A DNA stretch of 64,000 nucleotides, taken from the NCBI GenBank assembly GCA_963772065.1, contig CAVYVZ010000007.1:62001-126000 (forward strand). The letters are read 5' to 3'. The notes below the pieces were generated by a model that saw only the letters and a list, made by a program, of their open reading frames with translations, was not told the origin of the DNA and made no database searches. The position numbers were made by a program, and so were the translations under genes. This document shows positions 1 through 9,199 of the stretch, in pieces. The DNA comes from CAVYVZ01 sp963772065 (GTDB lineage Bacteria > Acidobacteriota > Vicinamibacteria > Vicinamibacterales > UBA2999). How positions within the stretch are numbered: the first letter of the stretch is position 1; every line of letters begins with the position of its first letter.

Positions 1-864
1 GGTGAACGCGCCCTTCTCGTAGCCGAACAGCTCCGACTCGATGAGCGAATCGGGAAGCGCGGCGCAACTGACCTTGATGAACGGCTTTCCCGAGCGCGGC
101 GAGTTGTAATGAATCGCGTGCGCGATGAGCTCCTTGCCGGTGCCCGACTCGCCGCGGATGAGGACGGTGGTATTGGTCGCGGCGACCTGCGTGATCTGCT
201 CGTACACCTGCCGCATCGGCCCGCTGTTGCCGATGATGTGCGAGAAGTCGTAGCGCGTGCGCAGCTCCTCGCGGAGGTGCGTGTTCTCTTCAATGAGCTT
301 CTGGCGCTCGGCGTCGAGCAGCCGATCCACCTTGAGCGCCTGGGCGATCATCGACGCGACCACCTTGAAGAGCGCGACCCACTGGTCGTAGTCGCGGTCG
401 GCCCTGAACGGCAGGTGACCCGACAGCGCGCCGGCGGTCTTCCGATTGAGCGTCACGGGGACGCAGATGAACGATGTCTCGTTGCGGACGGGGCCCTGGG
501 CGGCGGCCCGGTTCCCGAACATCAGCTCGCGGCTGACCTGCGGGACCACCACCTGCTTGCCGCTCTCGATGACGCGAGTCGCCACGGCTTCGCCGAGCCG
601 ATCACGCGCGCGCTGCGCGTCGGCGGAGCCGCCGTGCGGAGGGTCGATGCGCACCTGCGCGGTCCCCTCGCCGACGAGCGTGATGGAGCTGCGGAGGCCG
701 TCGTAATGATCGAGAATGTCGAGGACCCGGCGAAGCGCGGTGCGCAGGTTCGGCGTGGCGGTCAGCGCCTGATTCACCGCCAGCAGCATCGCGAGCTGTT
801 TCGCGTCACGGGGCGCGTCCGCCGGGAGCGGAATGCTGGGAGCCGGCAAGCCGACGTGCTGCAT
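1..864 (-). CDS. Sigma-54-dependent activator with N-terminal GAF domain (partial)
   Basis: Reads from an ATG at 864 to the window edge with no stop, giving the first 288 residues. Residues about 25-185 form a GAF-like sensory domain. An AAA+ sigma-54 interaction domain begins near residue 210, with Walker A GESGTGKE and the ESELFGYEKGAFT segment that contains the start of the GAFTGA loop contacting sigma-54; the window cuts inside that loop. This is the NifA/FhlA-like architecture: a small-molecule or redox signal on the GAF domain controls ATP-driven opening of sigma-54 promoters. The rest of the AAA+ domain and the HTH lie outside the window, so target genes cannot be read. It is divergent from the gene starting at 989. 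Confidence 0.9.
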   Translation of the reverse strand, partial: MQHVGLPAPSIPLPADAPRDAKQLAMLLAVNQALTATPNLRTALRRVLDILDHYDGLRSSITLVGEGTAQVRIDPPHGGSADAQRARDRLGEAVATRVIESGKQVVVPQVSRELMFGNRAAAQGPVRNETSFICVPVTLNRKTAGALSGHLPFRADRDYDQWVALFKVVASMIAQALKVDRLLDAERQKLIEENTHLREELRTRYDFSHIIGNSGPMRQVYEQITQVAATNTTVLIRGESGTGKELIAHAIHYNSPRSGKPFIKVSCAALPDSLIESELFGYEKGAFT

Positions 865-988
865 AGAGTTTTATGAACGATCGGGATTCAGAAGCGAAAC
901 GGAATTTTCTGATTGGTCTCATGCATTGTACTTCTGACCGCTTCCGACAGTAAGGTAGGATTGACGCTTTCTGAAGCAGGAGACGCGT

Positions 989-1843
989 ATGTTGCCCACA
1001 CTTTCCCGTCGCAGCTTCCTCGCCACCACCGCTGGCGCGGCGACCTGGGCGTCGCTCGGCCGAGGCGCCGCCGCGGAGATCTCCCCGTTACCCGCGCCCC
1101 GAACGGCCCGCCTGAAGCTCGGCGTGGCCTCGTACTCGATGCGCGAGTTCACGCTCGACCAGGCGCTCGACATGGCGAAGGCGCTGGGCGTGACGCACAT
1201 GACGTTCAAGGACGTGCACATCCCGCGCACCGACCCACCCGAGGCCACGCGGGCGCTGCGCGCGAAGATCGAGGCGGCCGGCATCACGATCATGGGCGGC
1301 GGGACGATCACGATCAACGATCCCGCAAAGGTCGAGAAGGAATTCGAGTACGCGAAGAACGCCGGCTTCCCCCTGATCTTCGTGGCGCCGGATCCGAAGG
1401 TGCTCGACGCGATCGAGCGACATGCGAAGACCTACGACATCAAGGTCGCGATTCACAATCACGGCCCCGAGGACAAGCTCTGGCCGCGCCCGCAGGACGC
1501 CTACGCGGCCGTGAAGTCCCGCGATAAACGGCTCGGCCTGTGCATCGACGTCGGCCACACGCTTCGCACCGGCGCGGATCCCGTGGCGGCCTGCCGCGAA
1601 TGCCGCGATCGCCTGTACGACATGCACGTGAAGGATCTCGCCGTGGCGACGGACAAAGACAGCCAGGTGGCGGTGGGCCGAGGCGTCATCGATTTTCCAG
1701 GGCTGTTCAGGACGTTGCTCGAGATTGGCTATCAGGGGCAGGTCGGGCTGGAGTACGAGATCAACGCCAAGAACCCCCTTCCCGGCATGATCGAATCGAT
1801 CGCGTACATGCGCGGCGTGCTCGACGCGATTCCAACGACATAA
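989..1843 (+). CDS. Tat-exported sugar phosphate isomerase/epimerase-like TIM-barrel protein
   Basis: 284 residues. The N-terminus has a twin-arginine signal (SRRSFLATTAG, then an Ala-rich stretch), so export to the periplasm by Tat is expected. The rest matches the xylose-isomerase-like AP-endonuclease-2 TIM-barrel family, with metal-ligand style segments such as AIHNHGPED and LCIDVGHTLRTG, DMHVKDL and a C-terminal GLEYEIN. Family members isomerise or epimerise sugars or inositols, or act as hydro-lyases, so substrate cannot be assigned. An AGGAG sits about 8 nt before the ATG. A convergent hairpin separates it from amt. Confidence 0.85.
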   Translation: MLPTLSRRSFLATTAGAATWASLGRGAAAEISPLPAPRTARLKLGVASYSMREFTLDQALDMAKALGVTHMTFKDVHIPRTDPPEATRALRAKIEAAGITIMGGGTITINDPAKVEKEFEYAKNAGFPLIFVAPDPKVLDAIERHAKTYDIKVAIHNHGPEDKLWPRPQDAYAAVKSRDKRLGLCIDVGHTLRTGADPVAACRECRDRLYDMHVKDLAVATDKDSQVAVGRGVIDFPGLFRTLLEIGYQGQVGLEYEINAKNPLPGMIESIAYMRGVLDAIPTT

Positions 1844-1861
1844 CACGACCTGGAAAAGGTG

Positions 1862-1895
1862 CCCCGAGCCGTTGACGATCGGCAACGGCCCGGGG
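1862..1895. terminator. Hairpin between convergent genes
   Basis: CCCCG-A-GCCGTTG pairs with CAACGGC-C-CGGGG around an 8-nt loop: 12 base pairs with one opposed A/C mismatch. There is no T-tract on either side, so it would be a weak or Rho-assisted terminator for the converging genes. Confidence 0.4.
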
Positions 1896-1917
1896 ACCGG
1901 TCGAGGGCGAGGCTGCG

Positions 1918-3216
1918 TTAAATTGCGGGCACCGTTGACTTCACCGGGATGCGCGCCGGCGACGCTTCGACTTCGCGCGGAGCGACCGCAGTCATGCCAC
2001 CCGTGTGCAGGTACGCCTCCTCACCGTGCATCGTGATGTCGAGACCGGTCGATTCATCGGCCGCGGTGGCGCGAAGCGGAATGGCGAGGGCGATCAGTTT
2101 CAGCAGCACGAAGCTCATCGCGCCGCTATACGCGATCGCCGCGAGCACCGCCGTCGCCTGAATGGCCAGCTGTCCCGGATTGCCGAAGAGCGCGCCGTCG
2201 AAGACGCCATTCAGGCTCTTCTGCGCGAAGACGCCCGTCAGGAGCGCGCCGACCGTTCCGCCGATTCCGTGCGCGGCCACGACATCGAGTGAATCGTCCA
2301 GCGACGTCTTGGCGCGGATGATCAGCGCAAAGTAGCTCGGCACCGCGGCAATCGCACCCAGAGCCAACGCGCTCATCGGGCTGATGAAGCCGGCGGCGGG
2401 GGTGACCGCCACGAGACCCACGACGATCGCCGTCGCGCAGCCGACCGCTGTCGGCTTGCCCGAACGAGTCATGTCCAGCAGTGTCCAGACGACCAACGTG
2501 GCCGCCGGCGCCAGCATCGTCGTGACGAACGCGAGGCTCGCGATTCCACTCGCCGCGAGAGCGCTGCCGGCATTGAACCCGAACCATCCGAACCACAGGA
2601 GCCCGGCACCGAGGAGAACCGTCGGAACGTTGTGCGGCAGGATCGACGTCTTGCCGTAGTCGGAGCGTTTGCCCACCACGATGGCGGCCACCAAGGCGGC
2701 GACGCCCGCGTTGACGTGCACCACCGTGCCGCCGGCGAAGTCCCACGCGCCCATGTCGGCCAGCCATCCACCGCCCCACACCCAGTGCGCCAGTGGGGCG
2801 TACACCACAACGGACCAGAGGCAGATGAAGACGAGATATGCGGAGAAGCGCATGCGTTCGACGATCGCGCCCGAGATGAGGGCGGCGGTGATGATGCAGA
2901 ACGTCGCCTGATAGGCCATGTAGAGCGCGTGCGGAATGGTGATCGGCACGACGGCGCCCGTCGCCTCGAGCCCGACACCGTTCAGGAACGCAAGCGAGAG
3001 ATCGCCGATCCAGTTATTTCCGGCGGTCAGCGCGAGCGAATACCCCACGGTCGCCCACAGCACGCCCACGAAGCCCAATGAGATGAAGCTCATCATCATG
3101 GTGTTGAGCGCGTTCTTGGACCGTACGAGCCCGCCATAGAAGAACGCGAGCGCGGGTGTCATGAGGAGCACCAGCGCCGTAGAAATCAACATCCATGCGG
3201 TGTCAGCCTGATTCAT
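1918..3216 (-). CDS. amt: Ammonium transporter (Amt/MEP/Rh family)
   Basis: 432 residues from the ATG at 3216 (MNQADTAWMLIST), which has GAGGTG 7 nt upstream. The frame is open further upstream but lacks family sequence, so it was not used. Hydrophobic segments fit the 11-helix Amt fold. Both pore histidines are visible, in DFAGGTVVHVNAG and DVVAAHGIGGTVGALLTG, along with the FYGGLVRSKN and AYQATFCIITAALI helices. It moves ammonium/ammonia across the inner membrane. No glnK/glnB lies next to it, which is unusual. A weak sigma-54-like site lies upstream. Confidence 0.95.
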   Translation of the reverse strand: MNQADTAWMLISTALVLLMTPALAFFYGGLVRSKNALNTMMMSFISLGFVGVLWATVGYSLALTAGNNWIGDLSLAFLNGVGLEATGAVVPITIPHALYMAYQATFCIITAALISGAIVERMRFSAYLVFICLWSVVVYAPLAHWVWGGGWLADMGAWDFAGGTVVHVNAGVAALVAAIVVGKRSDYGKTSILPHNVPTVLLGAGLLWFGWFGFNAGSALAASGIASLAFVTTMLAPAATLVVWTLLDMTRSGKPTAVGCATAIVVGLVAVTPAAGFISPMSALALGAIAAVPSYFALIIRAKTSLDDSLDVVAAHGIGGTVGALLTGVFAQKSLNGVFDGALFGNPGQLAIQATAVLAAIAYSGAMSFVLLKLIALAIPLRATAADESTGLDITMHGEEAYLHTGGMTAVAPREVEASPARIPVKSTVPAI

Positions 3217-3268
3217 TACGCACCTCGATCGAGAAGTTTCGTTGCCGCGGCCGGGTCGCGGACGATGA

Positions 3269-3284
3269 TTCAAGTTTGGCGCCA
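3269..3284 (-). promoter_or_regulatory. Possible sigma-54 promoter upstream of amt
   Basis: Read on the minus strand: TGGCGC-N5-TTGAA, about 52 nt before the amt start. The -24 GG is present, but the -12 dinucleotide is GA instead of GC, so the match is imperfect. Sigma-54 control of amt is common, and a sigma-54 activator gene lies 2.4 kb away. The rest of the 301-nt gap 3217-3517 holds no gene I can support. Confidence 0.2.
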
Positions 3285-3517
3285 CAGGGCACGAGGTGCG
3301 CCGCCTCGAATCGCTAGACTTTCTGCGCGATCCGAGCGGTGAGGCGAGTTGAGAGAACCGACATTAATGTCGGAGGCTCGAGATGCGCTACAAGGATGTC
3401 GAAAACTCACGCCTGCCGCCGGGAGTGTTTCTTCTCGTCAGCCGGCCGCGGCGTCGCCGGGGGGCGACATTTCCGTTTCAAGTTGGAGCGCCGCTACGTT
3501 TTTGTAGCGCCGGCCGG

Positions 3518-6500
3518 TCAGGAAGCGCGCTCCGCCACGAGTGCAGGAGCACCGCACGCACTGATGTTGCCCAGCGCGCGCCGCAGGTCGGGAGTGCGGA
3601 TCGGTTTCGAGACGTAGTCGTCCATTCCCGCCGCGAGGCATCGTTCGCGATCGCCCTGCATGGCGTGTGCGGTCATTGCGATGATACGAATGTGAGCGGC
3701 GGTTCCCTGCTCCAGCACGCGAATCGCCGCCGTCGCCTCGAGGCCGCTCATTTCGGGCATCTGCACGTCCATGAGGATCGCGTCGAACGGCTCCTGGGCA
3801 ACGGCGGCCACGGCGGCCTTGCCGTCTCCGACGATGGTGACATGATGGCCTTCGCGCTTCAGCAGCGCGGCAGCCAGCGTCTGGTTCACTCTGTTGTCCT
3901 CCGCGAGCAGGACGCGCAGCGGGCGTGAGGCGTGTACCGGCGAGGCGAGCCCGCGCGAGCGATCCTCGGCCTGCCGCGGGGCCTCGGCCAGCGCCGACAC
4001 GATGGCGGTGAGCAGCTCGCGCTGCGTGAGCGGCTTCACCAGATAGCTCGATACCCCGAGGCTTCGGCACCGGGCGGCATCGCCGGCCCGATCGTCCGAC
4101 GTCAGCATCAGAATCGTCGCGCCAGCCAGCGCGGGACGCCGGCGGATGTGTTCGGCGACGGCGAAACCGTCCATGCCCGGCATGTGCGCGTCCAGCAGCA
4201 CGAGGCGGAAGGCGGTGTCGCGTTGATGGGCTGCTTCGAGCGCGGACATGGCCGCGTCGCCGCTGTCGGCCGTCGAGGCGCGCATCCGCCACTGCAGCAC
4301 CATCGCTTCGATCACGCGGCGATTGGTCTCGTTGTCGTCGACGACGAGCACCGGAAGGTCGTCGAGCGCCACGGCGGTACGGACGACAGGTTGCGATGCA
4401 GGCAAGGCAGGCGCCAGCGGCAGCTCGACGTGGAAGGAGCTCCCATGGCCTTCCCTGCTCTCCACCCACAGGCGTCCCCCCATGCGCTCGACAAGTCTCA
4501 TCGAGATGCTCAAGCCAAGGCCGGTTCCGCCGTACTTCCGCGTGATCGAACCATCCGCCTGCTTGAACGGCTCGAAGATCCGCGCCTGCTGCTCTTCTGA
4601 AATGCCGATGCCCGTGTCGCGCACGACGAAGTGCAGCGGCAGCGTCGCCGCGTCGGTCGGCTCAGGCGCGGTGACGGTCAAAGCAACTTCGCCCGCCTGC
4701 GTGAACTTGATCGCATTGCCGATCAGGTTGATCAGAATCTGGGCGACGCGATGAGCGTCGCCGACGAGGCGATCCGGAACGCTCGGGGCCACGTCGCAAA
4801 CGAGCTCGAGGCCTTTCTGGTGCGCTCGAATGGCGAGCATCTTCGCGGTTGCTCCGAGTGATTCGCGCAGGTCGAACTCCACGGGATCGAGGTCGATCTG
4901 CCCGGCTTCGATCTTCGAGAAGTCGAGGATGTCGTTGATGATGGTCAGCAGGCTGTCGGCCGACGCCTTGGCCATGTCGAGGTATTCGCGCTGCATCGGC
5001 TCGAGCTCCGTGTCGAGCACGAGCTCGGTCATCCCCATCACGCCGTTCATCGGCGTGCGAATCTCGTGGCTCATGTTCGCGAGGAACTCGCTCTTCGCGC
5101 GGCTGGCCGCTTCGGCAACCTCTTTGGCCCGCTGCAGCTCCGTCTCGGCATGCCGGCGCTGGGCAATCTCCTGCGTGAGCTCGGCGGTCCGCTCTTCGAC
5201 CCGCAGCGCCAGCTGGCGCTCGCGGTCATGGAGGTGCCGAACCCGCACGCGGTGTCCGCCGATCACAATCCCGCCGAAGAGGAGGAAGCACAACGCATAG
5301 AATGAATGCCGCTGATAGAAGTGCGGTAGCAGCTCGAACTCCTGCTGTGCCTCGACCGCGCTCCACGTACCTTCTTCGTTGCGGGCGAGGACGCGGAACC
5401 GGTACGTCCCCGGCGGAATATTCGTGTAATAGGCGACGCGGCGGGTTCCGACCTCGACCCAGTCGCGATCGAATCCGTCGAGCCGGTATTTGAACTGAAC
5501 CTGGTCGCCAGCCGCAAAGCTGACCGCGGTGAACCGGAACTCGAGCTCGCCCTCGCCGGGCGCCAGTCGCGGTTCCTCACCCGCCAGCAGGGGACGCTTG
5601 TCGAACGCCGCACTTTCGATGACGACTCGAGGCACACGGCTTCGTTCGCCGAGATTGTCGGGGTCGATGACGATGAGACCGCGTTCGGTGGGCCACCACA
5701 GCGTTCCGTCAGGTGCAGTGGCTGCAGAGGGTGTCGATCCGCCGGCACCCTCCCCTTCCACGCCGTCCGCCCTTCCGTAGTACGTCGCATTGATGCGGGA
5801 AATCGCTCCGTCCGCCAACCTGTTGAGTTCGCCGCGATCCACGCGCCAAATTCCCTTGTTGCCGCCGATCCACAGGCGATCGTGCCGATCCTCCAGAATG
5901 TTCCAGACCACATCGTCGGGCAGGCCGTGGGTCTTGCGATACGACGTGAATCGGCCCTCCTTCAGCCGCGTCAGGCCGGAGCCGAGGGTTCCGATCCACA
6001 ACGCACCGCCAAGGTCCTCGTGGAGTGCGCGAACGAGGTTCCCCGAAAGGCCGTCCTTCTGTGTGTAGGAGGTAAAGGTGCCGTTCTTCAGACGGCTCAA
6101 TCCGCTGTTGGTGCCGAACCACATCGATCCGTCACGCGCCTGCGTGATCACCCGCACGACGTCACCCGCGAGCCCATCTTTCGTCGTGTAGCCGGTGAAG
6201 CGGCCGTTCGCGAAGCGGCTCACGCCTCCGCCGTCGGTTCCAACCCACACTCCGCCGTCGGCGTCCTCGAATAGCGCCCACACGACATTGTGCGGGAGGC
6301 CCTGACGTTGGGTGTAGCTGGTGAACGTCCCGTGCTTGAATCGAGTGAGACCGCCGCCGTCGAGCGCCGCCCACACACTGCCATCCTCCGATTCGAGCAC
6401 AGCGCGCAGCACGGCGTGACTCGACCACTCCGGCGCCTTGAATCGCTCGAACCGGCCTTCGCGGAACCGCGTGAGCGTGCCTCCGTCACTGCCGATCCAC

Positions 6501-7567
6501 ATTCCCTGACGGCCAGGGAAGACGGACCACACCATATCGCTCGGGAGTCCTTCCACCGTCCGATACCGACGGAATCGACCGCTGCTGAACCGATCCACGC
6601 CGTCCACCGTACCGGTCCAGAGGCTTCCCTCGTCATCTTCGGTGAGGGAGTGCACCGCCGTGGCACGGCCAGGCACGGGGTTATACACGCTGAACCGACC
6701 GTCGGCCAGTCGGATCAGTCCGCCGAGCGTTCCGATCCAAAGGTTGGCGTCCCGGTCCTCCCGCAGGCAGTACACGAACTCGCTGACCAGGCCGTCCTTC
6801 GTCCTGAAGGCTGTCGCGCCGTCGTCCACGATGCGGTAGAGGCCGGCGCCGAAGGTGCCTACCCAGAGGGCGCCATCGCGGCGCTCGGTTATCGCGTACA
6901 CGGGGATGTCCGCCGACGGCGTTCCTACTGTGAGCGGATGCTGCGTGAAACGACTTCCAACCATCCGGTCGAGACCGCGTCGCGTGCCAACCCATAACAC
7001 GCCCGCACGGTCCTCGTGAACGGCGCGAATGTAGTTGCTCGACAATCCATCTCGCGTCGTATAGACGGTGAAGCGGCCTCCGTGAAATCTGTTCAGACCA
7101 GAATCCGTACCGATCCACAGGCTGCCGTCGCGCCCCTGCGCGATGGCGCGAATCATCGGATCTGAAAGGCCGTCCTTGCGATCGAAGGTGGTGAAGACCC
7201 CGTTCTTGTACCGGCTCAACCCTCCGCCGTAGGTGCCAATCCACAGGGCCCCCTCCCTGTCAACGAGGAGAGTCCACATGTAATCCTGTTTGATCGCCGC
7301 GGTGTTCGTCGTATCGAACAGCGTGAAGCGGACACCATCGAAGCGGAAGAGACCGTTCAGGGTACCGATCCAGAGATAGCCATCTGGGGTCTGCGCCATG
7401 GCGTACGCACGCTGAGCGAACCCCTGGTCCGAACCCCACCGCGTGTGGACGTACTGCGTGATCGCTTTCTGCGGGTCGAGCGCCCATGCGGTCGTCGAAT
7501 CGACGACCATCACGAGGATGGCGATCGCGAGGGCGGCCGCCACGCGGCGCGGTCGGTCTTTTCGCAT
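3518..7567 (-). CDS. Hybrid histidine kinase with 14-repeat extracytoplasmic propeller and two receiver domains
   Basis: 1349 residues. An N-terminal signal/anchor (RRVAAALAIAILVMVVDSTTAWA) precedes 14 copies of the two-component regulator propeller motif (LWIGTxxGLxRF), roughly residues 45-640, enough for two seven-bladed propellers. A Y_Y_Y immunoglobulin-like domain (about 690-760) and one transmembrane helix near 770 follow. The cytoplasmic part has a HisKA domain with the phospho-acceptor His in NMSHEIRTPMNG, an HATPase_c domain (DTGIGISEEQ, KYGGTGLGLS) and two receivers with phospho-acceptor Asp in LLDAHMPGMDG and LMDVQMPEMSG. There is no DNA-binding output domain, so a separate partner is required. 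Relatives in Bacteroidetes sense glycans, but the ligand here is unknown. Confidence 0.93.
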   Translation of the reverse strand: MRKDRPRRVAAALAIAILVMVVDSTTAWALDPQKAITQYVHTRWGSDQGFAQRAYAMAQTPDGYLWIGTLNGLFRFDGVRFTLFDTTNTAAIKQDYMWTLLVDREGALWIGTYGGGLSRYKNGVFTTFDRKDGLSDPMIRAIAQGRDGSLWIGTDSGLNRFHGGRFTVYTTRDGLSSNYIRAVHEDRAGVLWVGTRRGLDRMVGSRFTQHPLTVGTPSADIPVYAITERRDGALWVGTFGAGLYRIVDDGATAFRTKDGLVSEFVYCLREDRDANLWIGTLGGLIRLADGRFSVYNPVPGRATAVHSLTEDDEGSLWTGTVDGVDRFSSGRFRRYRTVEGLPSDMVWSVFPGRQGMWIGSDGGTLTRFREGRFERFKAPEWSSHAVLRAVLESEDGSVWAALDGGGLTRFKHGTFTSYTQRQGLPHNVVWALFEDADGGVWVGTDGGGVSRFANGRFTGYTTKDGLAGDVVRVITQARDGSMWFGTNSGLSRLKNGTFTSYTQKDGLSGNLVRALHEDLGGALWIGTLGSGLTRLKEGRFTSYRKTHGLPDDVVWNILEDRHDRLWIGGNKGIWRVDRGELNRLADGAISRINATYYGRADGVEGEGAGGSTPSAATAPDGTLWWPTERGLIVIDPDNLGERSRVPRVVIESAAFDKRPLLAGEEPRLAPGEGELEFRFTAVSFAAGDQVQFKYRLDGFDRDWVEVGTRRVAYYTNIPPGTYRFRVLARNEEGTWSAVEAQQEFELLPHFYQRHSFYALCFLLFGGIVIGGHRVRVRHLHDRERQLALRVEERTAELTQEIAQRRHAETELQRAKEVAEAASRAKSEFLANMSHEIRTPMNGVMGMTELVLDTELEPMQREYLDMAKASADSLLTIINDILDFSKIEAGQIDLDPVEFDLRESLGATAKMLAIRAHQKGLELVCDVAPSVPDRLVGDAHRVAQILINLIGNAIKFTQAGEVALTVTAPEPTDAATLPLHFVVRDTGIGISEEQQARIFEPFKQADGSITRKYGGTGLGLSISMRLVERMGGRLWVESREGHGSSFHVELPLAPALPASQPVVRTAVALDDLPVLVVDDNETNRRVIEAMVLQWRMRASTADSGDAAMSALEAAHQRDTAFRLVLLDAHMPGMDGFAVAEHIRRRPALAGATILMLTSDDRAGDAARCRSLGVSSYLVKPLTQRELLTAIVSALAEAPRQAEDRSRGLASPVHASRPLRVLLAEDNRVNQTLAAALLKREGHHVTIVGDGKAAVAAVAQEPFDAILMDVQMPEMSGLEATAAIRVLEQGTAAHIRIIAMTAHAMQGDRERCLAAGMDDYVSKPIRTPDLRRALGNISACGAPALVAERAS

Positions 7568-7664
7568 TCAGTTACCAGGTGAACCGGTGTGGGCCGATGT
7601 GCACGAGGCCTGCCACAGGCCTACGTATCTTTTCGGTCTAACGGGCGAGAGAACGCAGGGGCCA

Positions 7665-7725
7665 CGTGCGGATGCGCACACGTGTGCGCGTGCGGGATGA
7701 CGGCGCACGCGCGCGCACGCGGAGA
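7665..7725. repeat. Alternating purine-pyrimidine tract with a 16-bp perfect palindrome
   Basis: Lies in the gap between two minus-strand genes. It contains the perfect palindrome GCGCACACGTGTGCGC (7674-7689) followed by long GCGCACGCGCG alternation. Such sequence can form Z-DNA or cruciforms and may act as a roadblock or terminator downstream of the molybdoenzyme gene. No T-tract is present. Confidence 0.4.
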
Positions 7726-7729
7726 CAGA

Positions 7730-8893
7730 CTACGAGATCATCACCTTTCGCGGATGCTGCGAGTTGTCCTCGAGAAACGTCTTCTTCACCTCGAGATCCT
7801 CGGCTGTCGGCTGGACCTTCCCTCTCATATCGGTGACACGCGAGACGAGCGTGTGCTCGCCCGGCGTGGCGCCGTTCCAGGTGTAGTTGAACAGCTTCCA
7901 CGAGTACTTCGACGAGGTGGCCGGATCCATCGTGGCCGCCTGCCACGGCCCGTCGTCCACCTTCACCTCGACGGACTTGATCGGCGTGCCGTCGTGCAGC
8001 ACGACGCCCATCACCTTGTGCCGGCTGCCGTCCTTCGTCACGCGCGCGATGAACGACTTCAGCTGCATGCGCGAGATGTCGGTTTCCTTCCACTGCATCT
8101 CGCCGTCGATCATCTCGCCGCGGAGCGTCCGGTACCAGCGCGCCTGGTACTTCCCGAGATAACGCTCCTCCTGCGCGTGAATGTGCGTGAGCCACTTCAC
8201 GTTCGGCGCGCCGTACCACCCCGGAATGAGGAGTCGCAGCGGCGAGCCCTGGTGCCGCGTCAGCGGCGCGCCGTTCAAGGCGTAGGCGAGGAACGGCTCC
8301 GGCGAGAGCGCCTGATCGCGCGCCAGGCTCCGCCCGTACTGCTGATCCACCTTGTACTTCTGCGTGCGGAACTCGACCTCTTCCTCGCCGTGATCCGCGC
8401 CGAAGAACACGACCTCCCGCGCCTGCGGCTTCACGCCCGCCTGCTCGAGCACCGTGCGCAGCGGCACGCCCGTCCATCGGCCGTTCGAACAGAGGCCCTG
8501 CAGCGGCCGCCGGTTTCCCGAGCACTCGAAGCCGAAGATCAGCTCGGCGCTCTTCATTTTCTTGAGCTCGTCGAGCGAGAGCGACTTCGGCCGATCGACC
8601 AGGCCGGTGATCTTCAGCCGGAAGGCGGCGGGATCGATCTCGGGATGGCCGTAATGCTGCGTCGTGAAGAACTGGTCGGCCGGCGTGAACGGGCCGTCAA
8701 TCGTGCGGATATCGATGATCCGTCGATCGGCCGCGGGCGCGAGCGTGATTTTCTCGGGCAGGTCGGTGAAAGGCACCAGCGTCTCGCCCTGGGCGATCGC
8801 AGGCAGGACCCAGTCCGGCAGGCCGGCCACGCTCAGCCCCGCCAGCGCCAGGCTGCTCTTGAGAACGTCGCGACGGGAATGCTGAGTCGTCAT
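7730..8893 (-). CDS. Tat-exported sulfite oxidase family molybdopterin oxidoreductase
   Basis: 387 residues with a twin-arginine leader (SRRDVLKSSLALAG). The oxidoreductase molybdopterin-binding domain includes FGFECSGNRR, whose Cys is the expected Mo ligand, plus RWTGVPLRTVL and RHGSPLRLLIPGWYG-type segments (here TRHQGSPLRLLIPGWYG). A C-terminal Mo-co dimerisation domain follows (about 275-375). The likely role is periplasmic oxidation of sulfite or a similar oxyanion. No cytochrome partner gene is adjacent. The start has GGAGAGGGG upstream. Other family members are not sulfite-specific, so substrate is not assigned. Confidence 0.9.
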   Translation of the reverse strand: MTTQHSRRDVLKSSLALAGLSVAGLPDWVLPAIAQGETLVPFTDLPEKITLAPAADRRIIDIRTIDGPFTPADQFFTTQHYGHPEIDPAAFRLKITGLVDRPKSLSLDELKKMKSAELIFGFECSGNRRPLQGLCSNGRWTGVPLRTVLEQAGVKPQAREVVFFGADHGEEEVEFRTQKYKVDQQYGRSLARDQALSPEPFLAYALNGAPLTRHQGSPLRLLIPGWYGAPNVKWLTHIHAQEERYLGKYQARWYRTLRGEMIDGEMQWKETDISRMQLKSFIARVTKDGSRHKVMGVVLHDGTPIKSVEVKVDDGPWQAATMDPATSSKYSWKLFNYTWNGATPGEHTLVSRVTDMRGKVQPTAEDLEVKKTFLEDNSQHPRKVMIS

Positions 8894-8962
8894 ACGCGCC
8901 CCTCTCCGCCGGTAAAATACCCGACTCGAGGGGCGCGCCGATGTCTTTTCTTGTGTTGCTGA

Positions 8963-9130
8963 TCAGGAGGCCTGCGACCGCGCCTCCGTCCTGAGCTTCA
9001 TTTCCGTCTGACCGCGAAGGATCGAACACCAGTCTTTGTGCTCGGCCACCGGCATGCCGCACTCAACGCATACCCGGACCCGCTGCTTCGGTTGTTCGCT
9101 CTTGCCCAACAGTTTGCTCAGAAATGACAT
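8963..9130 (-). CDS. Small cysteine-containing protein (55 aa), possible zinc knuckle
   Basis: Starts MSFLSKLLGKSEQ and carries CVECGMPVAEHKDWC: a CxxC pair and a third Cys 11 residues later, with His nearby as a possible fourth ligand. The start is supported by CTGGAGGCGGC before the ATG. I do not recognise the family. It sits between the PQQ-like protein and the molybdoenzyme on the same strand and may be a metal-binding accessory factor; that link is positional only. Confidence 0.6.
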   Translation of the reverse strand: MSFLSKLLGKSEQPKQRVRVCVECGMPVAEHKDWCSILRGQTEMKLRTEARSQAS

Positions 9131-9199
9131 GCCGCCTCCAGGGCCGTTGTCCGTGAAATTAATACGTTGGACGTCCCGGGGAGGTTCAAGGTTGGGCGG

